This document shows positions 9,140-17,482 of a stretch of DNA of 64,000 bases, piece after piece (the stretch's first letter is position 1; the number at the start of each line of letters is the position of its first letter). The DNA comes from Desulfobaculum sp044987625 (lineage in GTDB: Bacteria > Desulfobacterota > Desulfovibrionia > Desulfovibrionales > Desulfovibrionaceae): assembly GCF_044987625.1 (NCBI RefSeq), contig NZ_JBJDSB010000002.1, positions 868,001 to 932,000 on the forward strand, written 5' to 3'. The position numbers and the translations under genes were made by a program. The notes below the pieces were generated by a model. That model made no database searches and was not told the origin of the DNA. It was given only the letters and a program-made list of their open reading frames with translations.

Positions 9140-9842
9140 GAACTCCGCTTGCGAGCATTGCCACGGTTGTGGCGGTCGGTTTTTTTTTGCCCTGAGCTCT
9201 CTCGGGCGTTTTGCCGTCACTGTCGGCATTCTTGAGCGCCCCATGGTGCAGGGCCTCATTTGGGGGATTGTCACTGGCGACATGACCCTCGCCCTCAGTG
9301 TTTCCGCATTTTTTGAGCTGTTCTGGCTCGACCTCATCCCCGCTGGGACGTTTATCCCCCCCAATGCCGCGGCAGCGAACCTTGCCGCGCTCACTTTGGT
9401 GCACTTTTTTGGCTTCAGCACGCCCGCCGAGGTGGTGTTCCCATTGCTCTTTAGCTTGCCCCTTGGGTGGATAGCGGCGCGGGTGGAGTACCTGCACAGG
9501 AACTTCCAGAACGCCTCCTACAATAGTCTGCAGGCGCAGGTCGGCCTCAGCGCCAGCCCCGGCGACTACGCGCCGGGCCGCCTTGTGCGGCGCTCCATCA
9601 TGCAGATGGGCGTCTTGTCGTTTGCGTTTTTTGAGGCCAGCGTTTTGGTACTTATCGTCATCGTGAATTTCTTCCTGATGCGCGGCTTCCTGCATTTGCC
9701 CGCGGACGCTGTCACGTGGGGGCATTTGTGGATAGCCGCCTCCATTGGCCCTTTGCTGTCCCTGCGCTCCGCCAAGGCTTATGCCCTTATCTTTGTCCTT
9801 GCAGGCGGCATTGCCGCGCTTGCGGCGCTGGGGACGTTTTAG
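9133..9842 (+). CDS. Mannose-family PTS EIIC, interrupted at a nine-T tract
   Basis: Membrane component of a mannose-type PTS. An ATG at 9133 overlaps the EIIB stop and reads MVGTPLASIATVVAVGFF before a TGA at 9193-9195. The rest of the family sequence continues in another frame from the T-run at 9180-9188 (FFALSSLGRFAVTVGILERP, then MVQGLIWGIVTGDMTLALS) to 9842. One extra T (or a -1 slip) joins the halves into a 236-residue EIIC of normal size with several membrane segments; the downstream half alone could start at ATG 9243 (199 residues). Possible explanations are programmed slippage, phase variation, a recent mutation or a sequencing error. No EIID gene follows; a terminator comes next. 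Confidence 0.8.
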
Positions 9843-9876
9843 CCCCCAGACCCTTTGCGGCAGAATTTCTGCGACC

Positions 9877-9913
9877 AACGGCCCGTATGAGCATGCTCAT
9901 AGGGGCCGTTTTT
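9877..9913 (+). terminator. Intrinsic terminator after the PTS cluster
   Basis: AACGGCCC pairs with GGGCCGTT around an inner palindrome TATGAG-CATG-CTCATA, then TTT. It closes the rpoN-hpf-ptsN-rapZ-PTS operon. Confidence 0.88.
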
Positions 9914-10239
9914 GCGTCTGGCAGGGGAGAGCGGATGGACTGGGGACTCGGGAAAACTCTGTTATGTCAATGGGTTGATTTTTGATTGTGGCCCCGATAT
10001 CTGTCGGTTTATCGATATTTTTAAGTGGCGTGCTTTTCTTGTTCCTTTTTGCGCAAAGTTTTTGTAGGCTCAGAGCCGCCGGTTGGCGGGAAATGGTCCA
10101 AAAGGCCCGTGATTCCCATACATTTTTTTTGAGTGTGTAGGCTCTTGGCAGGAACAGACCTTTGTGCTATTTGGCACAAACTTACAGCGTCAACTTGCCT
10201 AAGCTTTCGCGCTAAATCCATTGTTAGGAGGATTTGTCA
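9914..10239. other. Intergenic region upstream of the pyrophosphatase gene
   Basis: About 325 bases without a credible gene. It presumably carries the promoter of the pyrophosphatase gene; I cannot assign -35/-10 elements with confidence. The only clear element is the strong ribosome site AGGAGG at 10226-10231, eight bases before the ATG at 10240, which decides that start over the TTG at 10234. Confidence 0.5.
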
Positions 10240-11157
10240 ATGTTAGTTCTCGGTCACATGAATCCTGATACTGACTCCATCGTCGCCGCCATTGCCCTTG
10301 CCGATCTGCTCAGCAAGCGTGGCATGGAAGCCAAGCCCGTCGCTCAGGGCGAGGTTACCCCCGAGTCCGCTTTCGTTCTGGAAAAGTTCGGTCTGACCGC
10401 TCCTGAGGTTGTGACCTCCGTGGCCGGCCAGAAGGTCGCCATCGTCGACACCACCGAGCTGACGCAGCTGCCCGCCGACATCGCCGAAGCCGAAGTCGTC
10501 GCCGTGGCCGACCACCACAAGCTGGGCGACCTGGCTACCCCGAATCCGCTGGAAATGTGGGTGTGGCCCGTTGGCTGTACCTGCACCGCACTTAAGGGCA
10601 TGTACGACTACTATGGCATCGAGATCCCCAAGAGCATCGCCGGCGCCATGGTTTGCGCCATCCTGTCCGACACCGTCATGTTTAAGTCCGTCACCTGCAC
10701 GGACGCCGACAAGAAGGCCGTTGAAGAAATGGCTCAGGCCGCCGGTATCTCCGACGTGACCGAACTCGGCATGGAAATGTTCAAGGTGAAGAGCGCCGTC
10801 GACGGTGCCCCCATGCGCGACCTCGTGTTCCGCGACTACAAGGACTTCGACATGGCCGGAAACGGCGTTGGCATCGGCCAGCTGGAAGTTGTGGACCTCG
10901 ACATCCTCAAGCCCTACGTGGACGGCCTGTACGAAGAGATTCAGAAGGTCAAGGACGAGAAGGGCCATCACACCGTGATGCTCATGCTCACCGACATCAT
11001 GAAGGAAGGCACCGAGATGCTCTTCGTGTCCGACGACAAGGAAGTCTTCAAGAAGGCTTTCGGCGTGGACGCAGGCGATCGTTCCTTCTGGCTGCAGGGC
11101 TGCATGTCCCGCAAGAAGCAGGTTGTTCCGGACTTCCAGGGCAAGGCTTTCGCCTAA
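10240..11157 (+). CDS. ppaC: Manganese-dependent (family II) inorganic pyrophosphatase
   Basis: Hydrolyses pyrophosphate to phosphate in the cytoplasm. In sulfate reducers this pulls ATP sulfurylase forward, since sulfate activation releases PPi. The 305-residue protein has the DHH-superfamily motifs: HMNPDTDS at the N terminus, an Asp-containing IVDTTEL, VADHHKLGD with the DHH triad, and the C-terminal SRKKQVVP substrate motif. No CBS domains are inserted. The ATG at 10240 has AGGAGG eight bases upstream. It is monocistronic, with a terminator at 11195-11225. Confidence 0.96.
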   Translation: MLVLGHMNPDTDSIVAAIALADLLSKRGMEAKPVAQGEVTPESAFVLEKFGLTAPEVVTSVAGQKVAIVDTTELTQLPADIAEAEVVAVADHHKLGDLATPNPLEMWVWPVGCTCTALKGMYDYYGIEIPKSIAGAMVCAILSDTVMFKSVTCTDADKKAVEEMAQAAGISDVTELGMEMFKVKSAVDGAPMRDLVFRDYKDFDMAGNGVGIGQLEVVDLDILKPYVDGLYEEIQKVKDEKGHHTVMLMLTDIMKEGTEMLFVSDDKEVFKKAFGVDAGDRSFWLQGCMSRKKQVVPDFQGKAFA

Positions 11158-11194
11158 CCAAGTCCTTTCAGCCTGACTGAATAGAGCACGCATC

Positions 11195-11225
11195 AGACCC
11201 GGCAGGAATTTCCTGCCGGGTCTTT
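11195..11225 (+). terminator. Intrinsic terminator after ppaC
   Basis: AGACCCGGCAGGAA and TTCCTGCCGGGTCT form a near-perfect hairpin followed by TTTTGTT. Confidence 0.93.
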
Positions 11226-11730
11226 TGTTATGCCGTTATGTGGCCGATATGGGGAAGGTGTCAGGGTGTCGACACTTCTCGCTTGCAGTCTCTTCTGCGC
11301 GGGGCTGAATGTTGCGCCCGCGGCTGAAGCCACGGCCTGTCTGCCAGCCGTGTCTCTCCCTACGTCGCGGCGAGCCTCGTGAAGGTCTGCTGTCTGCGGG
11401 AATTCACTGGCGATCGTTGCGGGCTGGTATGGATAGTGCATTTATGAGTGGCAGAGCAAAAGAAATGTCAAAATTTTCTGGGATGATGCTGAAGAAACCG
11501 CGTTCACTTTGGCGATATATGCTTTTCTGTAAAACGCCGCATAACAGAATGCGACTCTTTTTCTAACTGATACGCGTCATACAGCACAGCGCAGTGTGCA
11601 GACCGAAAACGCACTGCACACTTGAAACGCGTAGCGACATCAGACCTTATTCTCTGCACAACTGCGAGCACACTATTGGCACCACACTATTGGCACCGCG
11701 ACACGAACGAAGACGAACCGGGACGCACTC
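11226..11730. other. Gene-free region before the glycan island
   Basis: About 500 bases with no convincing coding frame. A frame of about 85 codons at 11309-11566 has no ribosome site or recognisable similarity. The only structure seen is the tandem 14-base duplication at 11670-11697. Confidence 0.5.
11670..11697 (+). repeat. Perfect tandem duplication of a 14-base unit
   Basis: ACACTATTGGCACC occurs twice without a gap, ending 33 bases before the ATG of the first glycosyltransferase. It sits where a promoter or operator would be expected. Each unit contains TTGGCAC, like the -24 half of a sigma-54 promoter, but no matching -12 GC is found at the right distance. Confidence 0.8.
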
Positions 11731-12882
11731 ATGACTGCACACTATGATGTATCCATCGTGATACCAGTTTTCAATAAATGGAATCTGACGAAAGACTGCC
11801 TTGAGAGTATCGCCGCCGCGAACGAAGCCGTCCGCTACGAGGTCATTGTTGTTGATAATGGCTCGTCTGATGAAACCGTCAGTGCATGCGAGGTCTTGGG
11901 ACGCCAGCTTTTTGGCGGAGCTTTTCGCTACGAGCGTAGCGAGTGCAACCTCAATTTTGCCGCAGGCTGCAACCGTGGCGCATCGGTGGCAACTGGCCAG
12001 TATGTCCTTTTCCTGAACAACGACACCATCGTCACCCCCAACTGGCTTGGCCCGTTGGTCGCGCGAATGCAAAGCGACAGACGCCTCGGCGCTATCGGCC
12101 CCCTCCTTATGCACCCGGACCGGGGCGGACTGGGCGACCGCGTCCAACATATCGGGGTCAGCGTTTCGCGCCGTAAGCGCCTCTTCCATATTTTCGAGCA
12201 CTGGCCCGTGTCCCATCCCGTTGTCTCCATGCACCGGGAACTCCAGGCCATCACCGCCGCCGCCATGATGCTCCCCCGCCGTCTGTTCGAGCACGTGGGC
12301 GGCTTCCACGAGGCCTACCGTAACGGTTTCGAAGATGTGGACCTGTGCGTCCAGCTCGCCCGGACCGGCAGCACAATGTGCTGCGAGCCGAAAAGCCGCG
12401 TCTATCACCTCGAAGGCCAAACTCCCGGCCGCCATGATAACGAAGAGCACAACAGCGCCATCATCATGCAACGCGCAATGCCTTTCATGCGCCCCGACGC
12501 CGTGCAACTGGCAGAGGCGTCTGGCTTTGCGTGGGGGCTTGGGGGTTGTGGCGAGACAGTAGTTCTGACAACGCCAGAGCAACGTCGCGAGATTCAGACC
12601 CGTCTAGCCAGCGCCGAGTCCGCCCGGACAATCTACGACCTGCTTCAGGAGTATCCGTGCTGGTATGAGGGATATTCGGCATTTGCCAGCTGTCTTGTGG
12701 ATGCAGGGCGCGAGCATGAGGCGCTTGAGTGGTTGCTTTTGCGACTCAGATTGAATGCATCACAGAATGTGCTTATCCAACTGGCAAAAATTTATAGACG
12801 ACTTGGTCGCCATGATGCAGCAACGCACACATTACAATGTGCTACCAAAATCGAAAAGAATGGGAGCGATGCGCATGTTTAA
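11731..12882 (+). CDS. GT2 glycosyltransferase with TPR-like C terminus
   Basis: 383 residues. The N-terminal GT-A domain has VSIVIPVFNKW, the nucleotide-binding VVDNGSSDET, the metal-binding FLNNDTIV (an NDT in place of the usual DxD, common in rhamnosyl-type GT2s), and an acceptor-side motif GGFHEAYRNGFEDVDLC. Residues from about 290 form helical TPR-like repeats (YSAFASCLVDAGREHEALEWL). Base composition is like the flanking core genome. It overlaps the next glycosyltransferase by a few codons. The likely role is surface glycan or flagellin decoration; substrate unknown. Confidence 0.85.
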   Translation: MTAHYDVSIVIPVFNKWNLTKDCLESIAAANEAVRYEVIVVDNGSSDETVSACEVLGRQLFGGAFRYERSECNLNFAAGCNRGASVATGQYVLFLNNDTIVTPNWLGPLVARMQSDRRLGAIGPLLMHPDRGGLGDRVQHIGVSVSRRKRLFHIFEHWPVSHPVVSMHRELQAITAAAMMLPRRLFEHVGGFHEAYRNGFEDVDLCVQLARTGSTMCCEPKSRVYHLEGQTPGRHDNEEHNSAIIMQRAMPFMRPDAVQLAEASGFAWGLGGCGETVVLTTPEQRREIQTRLASAESARTIYDLLQEYPCWYEGYSAFASCLVDAGREHEALEWLLLRLRLNASQNVLIQLAKIYRRLGRHDAATHTLQCATKIEKNGSDAHV

Positions 12883-14578
12883 TGAAATGATGCAGAGTTT
12901 CAATAGTGGTCCAATTATACTTCCTGAGCAGGTGAAAGTCTGCATCAAGATAAATGTTTACAACAAATGGCATCCTAATGAGATGGAGCGGGAAGTAGTA
13001 AAAAAAGCGTATGCGCTATGCTACCAACTGTGGAGGAGAGGTCTCGATTGTGTCGTTCACTATCGTAATGAATGGGGGGCAATTGATTTAGACACTGATG
13101 TAGTAATAGCTCTTGGTCCTTGTGATGATTATGTGTGTAAGCCATATAATTATAATATAGAGTGGCTCATTGGATGCAATGAAATTCCAACGCGCTCATT
13201 TGATTGCTCTGTGATTCAGGAAGAGTGTGGTTTTTATATTGTAGAGAGTTGTGAAGAAAATAGTGATCAAATAAAAATTTGTGATGTCCAATCAACAATT
13301 GATGATGTCGTTGATGGAGTGGTCAATTATGTAGCAGAAGAGCGGCAAGGTGCTTTGATTGAGCGAAGAAAAAGACGGAAGCAATATTATTCTTTCAAAG
13401 AATGTCAGCCGCTCGTCTCTGTTGTGATCAGTACCTATAATCGTAAAGAGTCGCTTAAGCGCGCTGTGCAGTCGGTTCTAGCTCAATCGTATTCAAATAT
13501 TGAAGTTGTTATCGTTCGAGATGGTGGAGAACCTGTCAAAGACGTTGTTGCATCGTATAACGACTCTCGGATTATTCTAATTGATAATGAGGACAATAGG
13601 GGCAAGGGATATGCCGTAAATTGTGCCCTTCAAGAATGCAATGGGGAGTATGTTTGCTATTTGGATGATGACGACGTTTATTATCCTTGGCACATAGAGA
13701 CTCTTGTCGGGGTGTTGGAGAATATTCCTGGTATTGAATTTGTCTATTCAAATACGATTAAGAGTGAGTATGCACAGCGTGGTGATGCCAAGAAATCTTT
13801 TTGTAAAAAAGAATTAGTTTATCGGCAGCAAACATCACCAAGACGCATGTTGCAGTCTAATGAAATTACATGGCTTTCTGTTATGCACAGTAGGAAAGTC
13901 CTCGATTATGTTGAAGGCTTGGATGCTAACTTAGCTGCGCTTATTGATTATGATTTTTGGAGGAGAATATCCTCATATTTTTACTTGTACCATGTAGATG
14001 CAGTCACGGCTGAGTACTACTTGAGAAATTCTAAGGGAGACTCTGGCGAAGGTCAGATTACAAATCTTTTTACGAATGATCCAGTCAAGTACCACTGGTG
14101 CGACAAGGTTATAAAAGAGAAGCCCCTTTATCCAACAAGCTCCGCGTTATACAAAGATGAGCAAAGAGAAAAACAAAAGGCGCAAGCACAATACTATGTA
14201 GTCAAAGGGGATTCTTATAGGGCCACAGGAGAGTATGAAGCCGCCCACGCGTGCTATATAAAAGCCCAATCTGTGCTCGCAGAATCCCATGAGATCCTCT
14301 TTCGCTTGGGGAGCAACATGATGAGCATGGAGCAATACGGAAAGGCTTTGGAATACTTTAAGCGACTTGTGGAAATAGAGGGCAATATTGATGTCGATTT
14401 AGCCCTCGTCATCGCGCAGTGCGCTGTGCTGGCTGCGGAGATGGCTTTTTCTCAAAGTATCATCCGCAAAATAGATCCAGCACAACTCGACGAGTCTCAA
14501 AGAAAAGTGTTCCTCCAGTTGCATAAAGTTGCTTTGACCCAGCAACAGGCAGTTGCTTCAGAAGCATGCCCGATTTAG
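12875..14578 (+). CDS. Large GT2 glycosyltransferase with extra N-terminal domain and TPRs
   Basis: 567 residues from the ATG at 12875 (GGGAG about nine bases upstream; ATGs at 12860 and 12869 are alternatives and overlap the previous gene). Residues 1 to about 170 form an unrecognised domain with CIKINVYNKW near its start and GFYIVESC near its end. The GT2 domain follows: VSVVISTYNRKESLKRAVQS, VIVRDGGEP, and the DxD-type CYLDDDDVYYP. Two or three TPR motifs lie near the C terminus (GDSYRATGEYEAAHACY). The coding region is much more AT-rich than its neighbours, with AT-ending codons, which suggests horizontal acquisition. Confidence 0.82.
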   Translation: MFNEMMQSFNSGPIILPEQVKVCIKINVYNKWHPNEMEREVVKKAYALCYQLWRRGLDCVVHYRNEWGAIDLDTDVVIALGPCDDYVCKPYNYNIEWLIGCNEIPTRSFDCSVIQEECGFYIVESCEENSDQIKICDVQSTIDDVVDGVVNYVAEERQGALIERRKRRKQYYSFKECQPLVSVVISTYNRKESLKRAVQSVLAQSYSNIEVVIVRDGGEPVKDVVASYNDSRIILIDNEDNRGKGYAVNCALQECNGEYVCYLDDDDVYYPWHIETLVGVLENIPGIEFVYSNTIKSEYAQRGDAKKSFCKKELVYRQQTSPRRMLQSNEITWLSVMHSRKVLDYVEGLDANLAALIDYDFWRRISSYFYLYHVDAVTAEYYLRNSKGDSGEGQITNLFTNDPVKYHWCDKVIKEKPLYPTSSALYKDEQREKQKAQAQYYVVKGDSYRATGEYEAAHACYIKAQSVLAESHEILFRLGSNMMSMEQYGKALEYFKRLVEIEGNIDVDLALVIAQCAVLAAEMAFSQSIIRKIDPAQLDESQRKVFLQLHKVALTQQQAVASEACPI

Positions 14579-14617
14579 TGAACTGCGACCTTGTTGTTTT
14601 GAACTGAGGAGAAAAAT

Positions 14618-15436
14618 ATGAGTTGCACGACGTTACAAGAGCAAATAGATGACAAAGCCCTTACTTTGGCACAGGGGAAGTTGTTGAAATCCAGATTAGC
14701 TTACAGAAGTCGTTGTATGTCACTGCCGTCTGTTTTAAAACTTCGAAGGGAAGTTGAAGAGCTTGTGCCAAATGTGACTGACCCTATGTATTGGCTTTAT
14801 CCAGATCAGTATGGTTCATCACAACATTTAAAGAACTCACTGCTGAAAGAAGCCTTGCAAGACGTAGAGCTTGGTGGATGGGCTCTTTCTGCTGATTCAA
14901 TAAATTACTTGGCCGATTTTATACGCAAAGACCGTCCTTGTAATATTATTGAATTTGGAAGCGGTGCGAGCACTCTTGTCCTTCTGTTATTGAGCGCAGG
15001 GTGTTCTGTGCGGATTGTCAGTGTTGAACAGGATGCCAAGTTTGCTAAAAAGACTTTTGATTTGTTGAAAAAATTTAATCTTGATTCTTACGCCGAGATT
15101 ATTGTTTCTCCATTGAGGGAACAGATGAGGCATGGAAAGCAAATTCTACAGCATGATTTTGATGATATAGCTCCCCAGCTAGTCGATTTCAAAGCGGATT
15201 TGGTTTTGATTGATGGCCCGTGTGCCCCTCCAGGAAGCCGTGTGCATGTGATGGAAGAGCTTTTGGAAAGAAATCTGGTTGCGGATAAGGCCCGCTTTCT
15301 TATGGATGACGCCTTGCGAGACGGAGAGCTTTGGGCTGCCTGTTGTTGGCATTCGTTGCCTGAAGTGGCAGTTAATGGCATTCGATGGGTTGGCAAAGGG
15401 TTTCTTGATGGCACTGTGGCACTTCCTGCGTCGTAA
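14618..15436 (+). CDS. Putative SAM-dependent methyltransferase of the glycan island
   Basis: 272 residues. The glycine-rich nucleotide-binding loop is IIEFGSGASTLVLLLL (about residues 109-124), followed by an acidic strand end SVEQDAKFA, as in class I methyltransferases. FKADLVLIDGPCAPPG supplies the later strand. The N-terminal 80 residues are helical and unmatched. It shares the AT-rich composition of the gene before it and ends at a strong terminator, so the two probably arrived together. A methyltransferase acting on a glycan is an inference; no catalytic residues were assigned. Confidence 0.65.
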   Translation: MSCTTLQEQIDDKALTLAQGKLLKSRLAYRSRCMSLPSVLKLRREVEELVPNVTDPMYWLYPDQYGSSQHLKNSLLKEALQDVELGGWALSADSINYLADFIRKDRPCNIIEFGSGASTLVLLLLSAGCSVRIVSVEQDAKFAKKTFDLLKKFNLDSYAEIIVSPLREQMRHGKQILQHDFDDIAPQLVDFKADLVLIDGPCAPPGSRVHVMEELLERNLVADKARFLMDDALRDGELWAACCWHSLPEVAVNGIRWVGKGFLDGTVALPAS

Positions 15437-15458
15437 CGGTCTGTGAGATGAGAAATAA

Positions 15459-15493
15459 AATCCCCCGGAAGCCGTGCTTCCGGGGGATTTTTT
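15459..15493. terminator. Bidirectional terminator between the glycan island and dapA
   Basis: AATCCCCCGGAAGC pairs with GCTTCCGGGGGATT across a 3-base loop. Five further T residues follow on the plus strand, and TTTTATTT on the minus strand, so it can serve the convergent dapA as well. Confidence 0.93.
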
Positions 15494-15571
15494 GTGAGTT
15501 TGTTTGCGCGTTCAGGCGGTGGCTGTGTGCAGGCTTTGGCCTGCGCGCGGGCCGCTTGAGGCGCGCTCTCG

Positions 15572-16507
15572 CTACGCCGTCGGTGCGGCGACGCCTTCGG
15601 ATTCGTCTTCCTCGTCCACGATGGCGGCGCCCAGGAGGCCGGTCTCCGTCATGGTTTGTTGGAGGGCGGCGTGGGTGTCGGGTTGCATGGAGACGAGGGG
15701 GAGGCGGAATTCTTCCGTCATCAGGCCCATGAGGGAGGCGGCGGTCTTGACCGGGATGGGATTTGTCTCGGAGAAGAGGGCGCGGCACATGGGCATCATG
15801 TGGTAGTGCAGCTTCTGCGCGGTGGCGATGTCGCCTTCGGCAAAGGCTTTACACATGCCAGCCATGGCGGCGGGCATGATGTTGGACACCACGGAGATGA
15901 CGCCGCATCCGCCAACGGACAACAGCGGCAGGACCGTGAAGTCGTCGCCGGACAGCACACAGAAGTCGTCGCCACACAGTTCCACAACCTCGGAAACCTG
16001 ACGCAGGTCGCCCGTGGCTTCCTTCACGCCAATGACTTCCGGAACGGCGTCCTTAATGGCCGTCAGTGTTTCGGGCTTCACGTTCAGAGCCGTACGGCCC
16101 GGGACGTTGTACACGATGAAGGGCATGGACACCTCTGCGGCAATGGCCTTGTAGTGCGCTACAAGCCCCGCAGGGGTCGGTTTATTATAGTAGGGCGTGA
16201 TGAGCAGCGCGCCGTCAGCGCCGGCGTCTTTGGCGTATTTGGTGAGTTCGACGGCCTCGCGGGTGTTATTGGACCCCGCGCCGGCCAGAACCGGGACGCG
16301 GCCTTTGACCTGATCCACACAAATCTGGATGGCCCGGCCATGCTCGGCGTGCGTCAAGGTGGCGGATTCACCGGTGGTGCCACAGGGGACGAGTCCGTCA
16401 ATGCCCTGCTCAATCTGCCACTCGATGAATTCGCGGAACGTTTCCTCATCGATCTCGCCGTTTCGAAACGGCGTCACAAGGGCGCTAAGCGCTCCCTGGA
16501 ACTGCAT
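15572..16507 (-). CDS. dapA: 4-hydroxy-tetrahydrodipicolinate synthase
   Basis: Condenses pyruvate with aspartate semialdehyde in lysine/diaminopimelate synthesis. The TIM-barrel motifs are plain: LVPCGTTGESATL, the Tyr motif TPYYNKPTPAG, YNVPGRTA, and the Schiff-base lysine in VIGVKEATGDL. At 311 residues it is longer than the usual 290 or so because of a C-terminal tail rich in acidic residues and alanine (IVDEEDESEGVAAPTA). It follows dapF on the same strand, so the two form a lysine/meso-DAP pair. Confidence 0.96.
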   Translation of the reverse strand: MQFQGALSALVTPFRNGEIDEETFREFIEWQIEQGIDGLVPCGTTGESATLTHAEHGRAIQICVDQVKGRVPVLAGAGSNNTREAVELTKYAKDAGADGALLITPYYNKPTPAGLVAHYKAIAAEVSMPFIVYNVPGRTALNVKPETLTAIKDAVPEVIGVKEATGDLRQVSEVVELCGDDFCVLSGDDFTVLPLLSVGGCGVISVVSNIMPAAMAGMCKAFAEGDIATAQKLHYHMMPMCRALFSETNPIPVKTAASLMGLMTEEFRLPLVSMQPDTHAALQQTMTETGLLGAAIVDEEDESEGVAAPTA

Positions 16508-16551
16508 ACTGCTCCTCCTCGGGTCAACAGTCCGGCGCGGAGGCGCCGGTT

Positions 16552-17406
16552 CTATTCCACAGGCGTCAGGCCCATGGATTCAGGATACATTTCGCCCTGA
16601 TACGTCATAACGGCCTTTCCCTGCAAAAAGACCGTACCGTTTTCTATAGAGATTTGCAAAACCTCGCCGCCGGACGTGGTGAGTTCCACCTCCGTGCCGA
16701 CAAGGCCAAGCTGATGCGCAACGTACGCAGATGCTGCCGCACCTGTGCCGCAGGCGAAGGTTTCGGCCTCCACACCGCGCTCGTAGGTGCGCAGGTACAG
16801 GCGGGCCTTATCGCGCACCTGAATGAAGTTGACGTTCGCGCCAGCCGGGGCAAAGTGCTCGTGCTCGCGCAGGGCGCGGCCAAGCTGCATCACGTCTACG
16901 GCGGCAACGTCGTCACACACGGTGACGGCGTGCGGGACGCCCGTGTTCACAAAGTGGACATCAAGGCTCTGGCCGTTCACGTCCAGCCTTGCGCCAAGGG
17001 CAAGGTCCAGCGGCGGCGTCAGCTCCACTTTGACGCGTTCTTCGGCTTCATTGACTTCCGCATGGATGGGGCCGGCGTCCGTTCCAAAGACGTGGCTACT
17101 GCCGGCCAGCCCAAGGCGGGCCGCAAGGCGGGCGGCGCAACGCGAACCGTTGCCGCACATCTCTGCGCGGGAGCCGTCGCCGTTGTAGAAATGCCACACG
17201 TAGTCGACATCCTGCCGCTCGGGCGCATCCTGCAGGAAGATAAGCCCGTCCGCGCCAATACCAAAGCCGCGCGGGCACACGCGGGCGGCCCATTCGCTCA
17301 TGGCCGCCTGCGGCAGGCGCAGCGTGCGGTTGTCTATCAGTACAAAATCGTTGCCACTGCCGTGCATCTTAAAGAAGGGCACGCCAGTTCCAGAATGTTT
17401 GCTCAT
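16552..17406 (-). CDS. dapF: Diaminopimelate epimerase
   Basis: Converts LL- to meso-diaminopimelate. The 284-residue protein has both catalytic cysteine motifs, MCGNGSRCAAR and FACGTGAAASA, plus KMHGSGNDFVLID at the N terminus and PRGFGIGADG. The ATG at 17406 is preferred because GGATGAG lies a few bases upstream; an ATG at 17415, three codons earlier, is possible. It lies 44 bases upstream of dapA on the same strand. Confidence 0.96.
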   Translation of the reverse strand: MSKHSGTGVPFFKMHGSGNDFVLIDNRTLRLPQAAMSEWAARVCPRGFGIGADGLIFLQDAPERQDVDYVWHFYNGDGSRAEMCGNGSRCAARLAARLGLAGSSHVFGTDAGPIHAEVNEAEERVKVELTPPLDLALGARLDVNGQSLDVHFVNTGVPHAVTVCDDVAAVDVMQLGRALREHEHFAPAGANVNFIQVRDKARLYLRTYERGVEAETFACGTGAAASAYVAHQLGLVGTEVELTTSGGEVLQISIENGTVFLQGKAVMTYQGEMYPESMGLTPVE

Positions 17407-17482
17407 GGCACTCATCCGAAAAATGGGTTGGGAGTTTGCGACAAGGGTGCAGTGTGGCGCGTTTTGTCAGGAAGCGCAACCC

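Noticed and set aside
10171..10186. Sigma-54 promoter-like TTGGCAC upstream of ppaC
   Set aside because: The -12 position after GG-N10 is CA instead of GC, so it does not meet the consensus.
11309..11566. Possible 85-residue gene
   Set aside because: No ribosome site, improbable composition, and no resemblance to any family I know.
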